Assembly: GCF_032118995.1 (NCBI RefSeq)
Contig: NC_092669.1
Coordinates: 9,175,501-9,239,500, forward strand
DNA from: Asterias amurensis
Lineage: Eukaryota > Echinodermata > Asteroidea > Forcipulatida > Asteriidae
Length of the DNA: 64,000 nucleotides
Reading direction: 5' to 3'
A program made the translations under genes and the position numbers. Below, one piece after another: positions 36,001 through 45,100 of this stretch. How positions within the stretch are numbered: position 1 is the first letter of the stretch; each line of letters begins with the position of its first letter. The notes beneath the pieces were generated by a model. The model was not told where the DNA came from and ran no database searches. It worked only from the letters and a program-made list of their open reading frames with translations.

Positions 36001-37445
36001 CACAAAGTTAAAACTGAAAATGGGTTCAAACTGCTTTAAAGCGACTTTAATACTATGCCTACACGACCTCACAGTGAAGTAAATTTTTCAACATTGTTGA
36101 AATGTTGTAAAACTCATAATTGATAAAAAAAGGGCACAAATATGACTCAAAATCCCCTCATTCAATCTTAATAATCAACAAGCAATTAATACAAAATAAT
36201 TTAAAAGTAACAATTATGTATCCCAAGAAAATTGTACTTTTTCTTTAACATCGTGGTTGACTATTAATTATTATAAGCGAGCTGTTTTTTAGAAGTCAAC
36301 CAATTTGAATTTATACTATACCTTTTGGCATTTTTTTAATCAGTTTATACACTTGGCTCTTTTCAATTAGTTGTTTCGCCTTGAAAAAATGCTGTGCTGG
36401 AGCAAACTGGTCACCAGAAAGAGCTGCCTCAAACTCCTTATTTTTGACATCCATAAGAATCTCATTGACTTTTAACTCCTGAGCATTGAGCTTGATTGTG
36501 CCACCAGTTCTTCGCGTTGCTTCTGCTTGCAGAAAACTCTTCCTATTTTCAATATATGTCTGCAGAATTAAAGAAGAGATACAAGTGGTAATTGGGTGTG
36601 CATCTAACTAAAGTTTATCAAACAATCACTCGCCCTCTTGTGGTAATGTCTTGCACCTCGAGCAAGCCCCAAGTGACCCATTCCATAAGCAGGGCACTTG
36701 GGGGCTGACCCAGGTGAGCCACTGGAATGATGTCAAAGCTACTCAAACGTACCGGGGGCAGATCTGGGTTGAACCGGAAAGCTAAATCGAATTGTTCAAA
36801 CGCACCCAATGTCAATCTCCCTTCGCTCCATGGTTTTTGGTTAGGCTAATCAGTCAGTTTGACACCATAGTTATTACTTGACACAGTATCAGGACCATCA
36901 GGTTAATTTAACTCTTGATTGATCACAATTTCTTACGATGCAAAATCCATTCTGTACAACCATCTACATTGTACAACAGGCTTGCTTTAAAATCCCTAGT
37001 TGCCCTTAATCAAACTGTACGCCTAATCAAACATATTTTTGTTGTGAACAATGTTCTTTACAAAGGGAAGGAACTGGATTGAATGGTAGAGGACATTGTA
37101 ACATTACGAAAGCTTTTGTACACAAAAACACAATGTCCAAATATGTATTATAGGGTTTCAAGATAATGATGGAAGAAAGCTTCTATTACAAAATTTTTTC
37201 AAAAACTTGACAAGTTTTTAAAAAATATTAAGCTTAAACTTCTACAGATCACATATTCATTGGCAATGAGCCAAGGAAACACATGATCTACAAAAGGTAT
37301 CAAAGCTTTTGATGATGTGTGATGAAAGCAGTTGAATAAAAAAAGTTCAGAGAGAAAACTTAATCACCTGAAGTGGTTCTTGGGTCACTTGTGTAAAATT
37401 TACAATGAGTAATACAGCTACTATCATCCACTCCATAACATCCAT
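27052..37445 (-). CDS. ADA2: ADA2/ADGF secreted adenosine deaminase, complete, 9 exons, 513 aa
   Basis: Extracellular Zn enzyme that deaminates adenosine to inosine, with growth-factor activity in this family. Exons on the minus strand, 5' to 3': 37445-37368, 36559-36322, 35094-34869, 34229-34016, 32855-32725, 30580-30381, 29860-29703, 27692-27490, 27145-27052. All have GT/AG borders and compatible phases, and the sum is exactly 514 codons including TGA (human ADA2 is 511 aa). Exon 1 encodes a 26-residue signal-peptide-like start ([15 protein letters not shown]). Exon 2 is the N-terminal dimerisation region. Exon 3 starts with GGALHLH, the first Zn-binding HxH, and has the Cys pair of the putative receptor-binding insertion. 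Exon 6 ends in FFHAGET, exon 7 has TRIGHGYA, and exon 8 has VISSDD, giving the remaining Zn and catalytic His/Glu/Asp. The residue after HLH is Ser where human ADA2 has Asp. Convergent with CECR2, as discussed in the findings. Confidence 0.93.
28685..28880 (+). repeat. Degenerate short-period repeat in ADA2 intron
   Basis: Loosely repeated words around aagtccaagactagtctta, aaaccagccttacatgcaag and cttgagtcataaac, suggesting a decayed minisatellite. Confidence 0.35.
29205..29640 (+). mobile_element. SINE-like element in ADA2 intron 7
   Basis: Has cgtgacacttgtgtccttaa gcaagacac (post-B-box region), gagaaggggttcgcctcagt gttcctggctg, gcgccgtagcaccttg and the tail cgagtaccttgtttggtaga tatgtgcgctat. 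Related copies are at 5918, 43775 and 44735. A 5' segment (gtttagtctgtaagctgaa... atccccagccgtg) is duplicated at 29187 and 29252. Confidence 0.6.
31248..31264 (+). repeat. Poly-G tract
   Basis: Homopolymer G run in ADA2 intron 5, close to the G-rich minisatellite. Confidence 0.8.
31716..32240 (+). repeat. G-rich 37-bp minisatellite, about 14 copies, ADA2 intron 5
   Basis: Nearly identical units (ttgtagtatggggagggttg / taataaagggggagggg). Each has several runs of 3-5 G, so G-quadruplexes are likely on the plus strand, while the ADA2 pre-mRNA carries the C-rich strand. Units are so uniform that array length is probably variable and prone to assembly collapse. Confidence 0.95.
32856..34015. 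other. ADA2 intron 4, no recognised element
   Basis: AT-rich intron. A short segment at 33500-33560 is GC-richer. Nothing assigned. Confidence 0.4.
35202..35478 (-). mobile_element. tRNA-derived SINE, minus strand, ADA2 intron 2
   Basis: Read on the minus strand: tRNA-like head with gagcaccgaactcaagctct and the B box gggttcaaatcccggtcgtg acac, then cttgagcaagacacttaac, ggtacctgtgagggcag and a tail ending in gcgctatataaaaac(ggg) and (ATT)n. Same family as the SINE at 17984; nearly full length. Confidence 0.8.
36594..36815. repeat. Family E MITE in ADA2 intron 1
   Basis: Ends ttgggtgtgcatc... and ...ttcaaacgcacccaat are inverted. Interior gtgacccattccataagcag ggcacttgggggctgaccca recurs in 37841-38033 and, inverted ends intact, in 45886-46142. 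Confidence 0.6.
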
Positions 37446-37589
37446 GTTGTAGAAAGCACCACACAGTAGGCCTACAGCATACAAATCAGATCACACTGCA
37501 GGAAAAAAAATAACACATAGACATGTATCCATTGGCTATTTAATGTAAGTGAGGGGTTTAACCAATTTTGGGGTTGAACAACAATTATA

Positions 37590-38033
37590 TTTAATTCTGC
37601 AGACATATATTGAAAATAGGAAGAGTTTTTTGCAAGCAGAAGCAACGCAAAGAACTGGTGGCACAATCAAGCTCAATGCTCAGGAGTTAAAAGTCAATGA
37701 GATTCTTATGGATGTCAAACATAAGGAGTTTGAGGCAGCTCTTTCTGGTGACCAGTTTGCTCCAGCACAACATTTTTTCAAGGCGAAACAACTAATTGGA
37801 AAGAGCCAAGTGCAGAATTAAAGAATAGATACAAGTGGTAATTGGGTGAGCATCTGACTAAAGTTTATCAAACAATCACTCGCCCTCTCGTGGTAATGTC
37901 TTGCACCTCGAGCCAGCCCCAAGTAACCCATTCCACAAGCAGGGCACTTGGGGGCTGACCCAGGTGAGCCACAGGAATGATGTCAAACCTTCTCAAACTT
38001 ACGGGGGTCGACCCGGAAAGCTAAATCGAACGC
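37590..38033 (+). pseudogene. Chimeric duplicate: inverted ADA2 exon 2 fused to direct copy of intron 1
   Basis: 37590-37812 is the reverse complement of the ADA2 exon-2 region (36372 to about 36570), including the acceptor ttaattctgcag and an open frame with [15 protein letters not shown]. At 37811-37812 it switches, with 2-bp overlap (tg), to a direct copy of 36560 to about 36800 (intron 1 with family E MITE). Only three amino acids differ from exon 2 in the copied part. It lacks a donor site and an initiator, so it is not a gene. It sits just 5' of ADA2 exon 1. Confidence 0.85.
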
Positions 38034-38211
38034 CTGGGGTAAAATTTGGCGAAAAATCAAAAAATTTTAATTTTGAAATTTTTGGCACTTTTTAACCTCC
38101 TTTAACCCCCCCCCCCCTGATGCACTCACACTTCATAACAATCCGTTTTCCCCCATTTCAGACCAGTAATGTTTGGTTTCAGGAGATAAGAAACCAATCT
38201 ATGCTATGATA

Positions 38212-39243
38212 CAGTCATTTGACCAGTTCTGGATCACTTTTTGAATTCACATTGTTTTTTGTTGCAATCTCTTTGACATCTTAAACAAAAAAGTTTATCA
38301 GTTTACCTAAACATGACATAAAACTCACCAAGTATTCACTGACACACAAAGATTAGTTCTTTTGAAGAGGCTTTGAGAAAAGTATCGTCACCTGTTTGAC
38401 CAGTTCAGGATCAGTTGAATCTATTCTGAATCAGTAGAGTGCCCTTTATTGCAAACCCATACTCCCATTCATAAAACTGTCTCTCAAGGACACTTCAAAA
38501 AACTTCAGAGGTGTGTTGGCATGGACTTGGACTTCCTTTCTTTAGTGAATGTCATGCAAGTGTCTTCAACAGTAGCGCAAAAACCCAGCGACAAAACCAC
38601 AAAACAACAACAAAGGCAAATGAAAAAGTGAAGCGAACCTAAAAAGCATTATTGACCCCTCCAAATTTAATTTTCTCACAAAAAAAAAAATCTACAAGAA
38701 TTTGTGAAGTAATGTTTCTCAAAATCAATCTAAATAAACTTTCTACTGCAGTAGTATGATTTTACCATACTTAGTAAGTTAGTGTGGCACCATTTGACAC
38801 AATGAGATGTTGAGTGATCCCGAACTGGTCAAGGGTAAGTTGCCCCCCCCCCCCAAAGAAGATTTTGGTAACTTCATCTCCTCAAAAAAACAAGATGACT
38901 GCACAGTATTTACAGGATCTTTTTTTTTACACATTCTTATCATTTTACATAAATATTTTTTGCCCCGGCACTCCAATTCTAAAGGTAAGAAGTTTTAACA
39001 GTGTTTTTCAACCAACATTTTTAAACATGAAAAATGATCAATTTCGCAGACAACCTTCAGGAAAACAGCCATAATTTATTTGCTGATGATGTTTGGCACC
39101 TTATTTTGGGTTTGTTGGTTTAATGGGATCTTCACATTTATCAACAGAAATTGGTAATAATGAGAAGTGATACAATTATTTGGTTATTGCAAAGTTGAAG
39201 TGATCCCAAACCGGTCAATGATCCCGAACTGGTCAAATGACTG
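38212..39243. mobile_element. Tc1/mariner-like non-autonomous element, about 1.03 kb
   Basis: Terminal inverted repeats cagtcatttgaccagttc(t/g) ggatca at both ends, each flanked by TA (38210-38211 and 39244-39245), the target duplication of Tc1/mariner elements. Subterminal copies of gatcccgaactggtcaa-like words occur near 38395, 38815 and 39201. No transposase frame is visible, so it depends on another copy. Confidence 0.7.
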
Positions 39244-39313
39244 TACTTTCTCTTTAATGTAGACTTAATATTTATTACGCTTAAATCGGAATTTATTACA
39301 GTATCGTAGCGTC

Positions 39314-39720
39314 ATACGTTATTGACCCTCATATGTTTTCGGTCCCCAACTTTGATTCCTGTTTACCGCGAAATTGTGCAAGCTGCACCGGTGACAGAAG
39401 CTATGCAGTTTACTCACGGTCTGTATTTTCATCAGGCTTAATCATGCTGAGAATAAAGTTTCCCGTCGTTGGTTATGCTCAAACATTTATAAAATGATTG
39501 ATTTTTGGTACTAATCAGATTAGTACCAAAAATCAATCATTTTATAAATGTTTGAGCATAACCAACTACAGGAAACTTTATTCTCAGCATGATTAAGCCT
39601 GATGAAAATACAGACTGTGAGTAAACTGCATAGCTTCTGTCACCGGTGCAGCTTGCACAATCTCGCGGTAAACGGGAATCAAAGTTGGGGACCGAAAACA
39701 TATGAGGGTCAATAACGTAT
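39314..39720. repeat. 407-bp near-perfect palindrome, 1-nt centre
   Basis: Arms 39314-39516 and 39518-39720 are inverted copies without indels and with only a handful of substitutions; the centre is A39517. The arm includes aagctgcaccggtgacagaa and taatcatgctgagaataaag. A third copy, in the orientation of the left arm, lies at 41406-41585. Confidence 0.9.
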
Positions 39721-39929
39721 AACTACATTGTACATAATGGACACTTGCCAAAAAGTTACCTTCTCTCTATACGACGTTCGGTCTCATAGGCCAATTATAC
39801 TGTGAAGCAGAATCTTGAGTGTTTCAGATCATAGAGTTCAGATCATGCGATGATATCATTGATACATAACAAGAGAGTAGGTTACTGGATAAACAAGTTA
39901 TATTATAATGTTTGAACTATTAGGTGCTA

Positions 39930-40166
39930 CTGTACTACTAGTTTCCTCCACACGATGTACTATATTTACAGACGGCTGTTTTATGAATTACTCGTGCAGA
40001 GACGACGTCTTTCCACATGAAACAGCCATCGACGCATCGGAAAACAAAATGGCTACCGGACGAATTGTGTTCTACATGTAGTTCAGTTCATTGTGATTGT
40101 CGTAGCCTCTACTCTACCGAGTCACCAGAGCAACTCTATCTGTTTGTCACATCAATTATGAAAAGA
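39930..40166 (+). other. Possible 5' UTR exon/promoter of the Kelch gene
   Basis: A relatively unique stretch between repeats that ends in a strong donor-like GTAAGTA at 40167. It contains a short upstream frame (ATG 40049 in context acaaaatggc, stop at 40081, 10 aa). The Kelch coding exon starts 1.9 kb downstream right after an acceptor, so a non-coding exon is needed; this is a candidate only. Confidence 0.3.
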
Positions 40167-40704
40167 GTAAGTAAATTAAGTGGGCGAAAATGAGGCAGAA
40201 GAAAACCCATGTCAGATGTTGTAGTTGAGAATGTAGGCCTATTTATTTATTTGAGTTTATTGAATTTTGTAATTGAATGTTTTATTGTGTGGGTAGGCCT
40301 ATTTTTTTTACATTATCCTGGTGTCATGTGTTTTCAGTAGGATAACAGGAACAATTTTCACAATTTAAACCTAAATATTTTTTTTTTCAAATCATCTATC
40401 CAATTTTTTAACAATTACCATTTCACTTCATGGTGTGTTGAAATTTTTAAAGTTTTGGTTTTACGTTGCAAGAGACAGTCCGCCATTAACACTACAGTGC
40501 TTAAAATGCATGCACGACATTGGAATAACGTCATATGTTTTCACACCTTTCATTGGTTGGTATTTTATTGAATTTTCAGAAGCTAGTAGGGCGTGCAAAA
40601 TAAATCAAAAGTATTATTCAATTACTACTTAACAAATTAATTACATTTTTGTCCTAAGGCATTATTATGGCTACTATATTAAAATCCAGAGATATCATAT
40701 CATA

Positions 40705-41405
40705 GAGTACGAGATCTCGGTGTCACTTTTCAGAACGATCTTCGAACGGACATCCATGTGAAAAATATCTGCAAATCTTCGTACCTCGCATTACACAAAA
40801 TTTGACAAATTCGCAATCTTCTTGACAAATCCACCACGGAAAAACTGGTTCACGCCTTCATTACATCCCGCCTTGATTTTTGTAATAGTCTTCTTCTCGG
40901 TCTACCTGACTCCGGAATCTCCAAACTTCACCGAGTTCAGAACTCAGCAGCCAGATTGGTAACACGATCCAAAACCTGTGACCACATTTCACCTATTTTC
41001 TCGGACTTGCACTGGCTTCCGGTTAGACAACGGATTGCTTACAAAACCCTTCTTCTGACATACAGCTGTATCCATGGCCACGCACCTACATACTTGCAAG
41101 AACTTGTTCACAAATACCAGCCTTCTCGAAATCTCCGCTCTCAATCACAATCTCTACTTGCCTGTTCATCCGCTTCTACTAAGTCTTAAGGCCAGCGTGC
41201 ATTTTCTACGTCTTCTCCTACTCTTTGGAACAAACTCCCCCGCAACATCAAAGACGCTAAAACTCTGGATAAATTCAAACGCCTTCTCAAACTCACTTGT
41301 TAATCTCCAACTAGTTTTGTCTGTTTTTTCTTTCTGACTTTGTACAGTGCATTGGGACTCCGTGTGTAATGCGCTTTAAAAGAATGGTTTATTATTATTA
41401 TTATT
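40705..41405 (+). mobile_element. 5'-truncated LINE with RT C terminus, pseudogenised
   Basis: Translation in one frame gives DLGVTFQNDL, ITSRLDFCNSLLLGLPDSG, NSAARLVTRSKTCDHISP, DLHWLPVRQRIAYKTLLLTY and GQRAFSTSSPTLWNKLP, the classic C-terminal third of a CR1/L2-like reverse transcriptase. Two in-frame stops break it: a TGA near 40806 and a TAA at 41187-41189. It ends at TAA 41301-41303, then a GCGCTTT-containing 3' tail and an (ATT)n tract that abuts the repeat copy at 41406. Confidence 0.85.
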
Positions 41406-41586
41406 ATATCGTAGCGTCATACGTTATCGACCCTCATGTTTTCGGTCCCCAACTTTGATTCCCGTTTACCGCGAAATTGTGCAAGCTGCACCGGTGACAG
41501 AAGCTATGCAGTTTACTCATGGTCTGTATTTTCATCAGGCTTAATCATGCTGAGAATAAAGTTTCCTGTCGTTGGTTATGCTCATG
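41406..41586 (+). repeat. Third copy of the palindrome arm
   Basis: Starts tatcgtagcgtcatacgtta and runs to gttggttatgctca, matching 39302-39482 in the same orientation with few differences. It directly follows the (ATT)n tail of the LINE remnant. Confidence 0.85.
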
Positions 41587-41835
41587 AATGAAACATCATT
41601 TGCGTTTTATTTTTGATCGCGCGAGGGCACTCTCAATAGTATTTTTATCACTAACAGGGGTATACATGATCCATCCTGCACAGTTTTAATTGGCGTTCTG
41701 TCACTTTTGTTGCGCCATAGTTTTAAATTGCTTTTAGATGTGGATTGTAATGGCTCCTTTAAAAGTCTTATTGTCCGTGATGGATATGATGTCTGGGTGG
41801 TAATGTGGTCCAGTCTTTAATAGGTGTTTTTGGTC

Positions 41836-41985
41836 TGGGGCCAATTTCACAAAGATCTAAGATTGATCGTAACTGCAAATCAATCGTAGTTGCTAAGAAA
41901 AGTGTGATGTCACAATACAAATCACTATGGTGATACCTAAAATTTGTCTTGCGATGAACTTTATTGCTTTGTGAAATCGTTCCCT
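41836..41985. repeat. Family F MITE
   Basis: Ends ggggccaatttcacaaagat and ttgctttgtgaaatcgttccc are inverted; interior contains the ctaagattgatcgtaa / atcaatcgtagttgcta foldback. Lies just before the first Kelch coding exon. Confidence 0.6.
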
Positions 41986-42106
41986 GGTATGAATGATTAT
42001 ACCCTCAGAAGTGATACAAATACGTTTGAAAGTGCCCTCACTTGGTAAAAAATACGGCCCATTCCGAAAGAAAAACCTAATTTTTCCTTTTGTCATAAAT
42101 TTTCAG

Positions 42107-45100
42107 ATGATGGCAGCAGTAACAGAAACAAAGTTTGATTTTAAGAGTGAAGTCGGTTTAAATGGACTACGTTCAAGCAAAGACACTGATGTTATCCGCT
42201 ATTCAGACTCTAGTCATGGGAATATGCTGCTGGCTGAGTTGAGTCAATTGCGAGTGGAGAGACTCCTGACTGATATTACACTACAAGTTGGTCAGCAGAA
42301 GTTTGCCTGTCATCGTAATATACTTGCAGCATGTAGTCCATACTTCAAGGCAATGTTCACCGGTAGCATGCAGGTATGTTACCATAAATAATACAGTGAC
42401 ATAAGATAAAGGAACACGTAAAAGTAGAATACAATGATCCACACAAACATTTTTGACTCCCATAAATGGCTGACCGTGTTAGTTCGCAAAGTAAAAGGAA
42501 TTTAACCACGCAATTTCGAGGGAAATTTGTGTGGATCATTGTATTCTACTTTTAAAACATCTTTCCAACCAATGCATTTTACAACAAACGGTTATAAATT
42601 TTTGACTCCCATAAATGGCCGACCGTGTTAGTTCGCAAAGTAAAAGGAATTTAACCACGCAATTTCGAGGCAAATTTGTGTGGATCATTGTATTCTACTT
42701 TTAAAACATCTTTCCAACCAATGCATTTTACAACAAACGGTTATAAATTTTTGACTCCCATAAATGGCCGACCGTGTTAGTTCGCAAAGTAAAAGGAATT
42801 TAACCACGCAATTTCAAGGCAAATTTGTGTGGACTATTGTATTCTACTTTTAAAACATCTTTCCAACCATATGCATTTTATAACAAATGGTTATAAACGC
42901 TTTTCATGGACCAACTCGTCTGATCCAAGGCAACGTGTTCCTATAAGTTTTGAGAATAGATTTTGAATTTTGTGGTACAAAGACGAGATCTAATAAAAAG
43001 TGGTAGAGAGTTCCAGATGCATGACGCAGCTGGAGAAAAAACCCTGTCACCCCTGCAGCCAATTTCACAAAACGCTGGGAGTTTAATTCTATCTGGATGG
43101 GTTTAATGCATCATAACGCCTATGGATATGGAACTTACTCGTCCTCAGTCCTAACACTTTAAATCCTTATAAGTTTAGGAAGAGTAATTGAAATCAATGG
43201 CAGGAGTGTTGAGACTTGGATTCATTGAGGAGAGTCAAGGAACTGGATAGAAGATTCCTTGAGGGAGTGTAAACTTGAAGTTTTCTGAGATACATTGGGG
43301 AGTCTTGGGACAATAAGCACCAGCTTGAAGATAATTTGTTGAGAGATAGGGAGCCAGTGAAGCATTGGCCTTTCATCTTTCTCCATGGTTGTTGTCTGTA
43401 GTTCAAACTGCATGTTAATGTCATCACATTACAATCACTAACATCTTCTTTTCTATTGTAGGAATCACGATGTGATATTATTACACTTCAAGATATGGAG
43501 CCTACTTCATTGAGGCTGATATTGGAGTTTGCGTATACAGGAGCCTTGAGTCTGAATAATGACTGTGTACAGAGTGTGTTTGCTGCCGCCAATCTCCTAC
43601 AAGTTGCACCTGTTATTCACTTCTGTGCTGAATACATGGAGAAAAACCTTCATGTTATCAACTGTGTTGATATGTATCAGTTGGCTTGTATATATTGCTG
43701 TGCAAGCCTGAAAGAAGCAGCGTGGGATTATCTCAATTACCATATCCAGGTAGGATTACAGGATTAACCCTCCTATAATATCAAAGTCTTGTCTAGTGCA
43801 CGTATCTACCAAACAAGGTACTCAAGGCACTGAGTATATATACAAACTTTCAGATAACTAGGTTATTGCAGTGATGAACTCTGAGACCCAATATTTAGCA
43901 GCTTGTGAGGGTTTACAAGGTGCTACGATACAGTAGCCACAGCCAGGAACACTGGGATGAACCCCTTCTCTTTTCGATAAGTAGGCCTGGGCGAACTATT
44001 TGAATATCCGGTTAATGGCGAATAGGTTTTTCTATCCCTAACCGCGAATGCCTTTTTTTTCTTAACCGGATATCCACATAGGGCGCGAATAGCTATTTAT
44101 AAACCGGATAGTTCTGTAATTACAACCAAGTAACGGGATATTCTTTAATATCCGAATATCCGCGGACGTCGGGCGACAACTGATAGGAATGTTTTGTCTG
44201 AATCCTTAAGAAACTTCTATTAATACAGCATAAAACAAGCATAAATTAAGTAAATTAAATTAATGCTCACCTCCGTGAAGAGTTAAAACAATTACATTTC
44301 TGACGTAATTTGTTTCAAAGATTACGAAAGTTTTCCTTCACGTAGAGTCAATCACGATCAAAAGAAAAAGCAAATCGCCATCTTTAAATTAGATCCGGTT
44401 ATTTTTATGAATGAACTGAGTGACACTGTCTAAAGCGCCCTCTTGCGGCGAAAAACTATTCGAATATCCGGTTAATTTCGGATAGTTGGCCAGCGGTATC
44501 CGAATACCAAAATTTCACTATTCGCCCAGCACTATCGATAAGTGTACTGAGTTCGTTTACATGCGTTACATAACACATTGGACCTGCGGCTTTACGTCTC
44601 ATTTGAAGGACAAAGCAATGGTTACATGTGAGTGTCTTGCTTAAGGACACAGGTGTCGCGAACCCACACTCTGCTGATCAGAAACACCAGAGTTTTAATT
44701 CGGTGCTCTTAACCGCTCGGCCAAGACACTTCTCATCATTAATGGGATGGGTCGTGAATAAGCTTGGGCGATATCGATTTATTTTATTCACGATATATCG
44801 CCGACAATATATCGCGATATTCGATATAATCGCGATTAATTAAATTTGACATCATCAGTCTTCAAACTCCAAGTGAAAGTTGTAGAAGAGACAGTCATAG
44901 CAAAGAAAGGTGTTCTAATGACCTATTCTTCTGGTTTTACTCCAAACCCATGGGGTGCAAGATGTCTAAGCTTGCAAATATATCGCGATATATCGATACT
45001 TCGATTAAAACCAAATGCATCCGATATATCGAAATCGTTTCCAAATTAATATCGCGATATTCGATAATATCGTGATATCGCCCAAGCTTAGTCGTGAATC

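Noticed and set aside
37549..37821. 90-codon plus-strand frame resembling ADA2
   Set aside because: It is the inverted copy of ADA2 exon 2 only; no start context, no donor and no partner exons, so not a second ADA2 gene.
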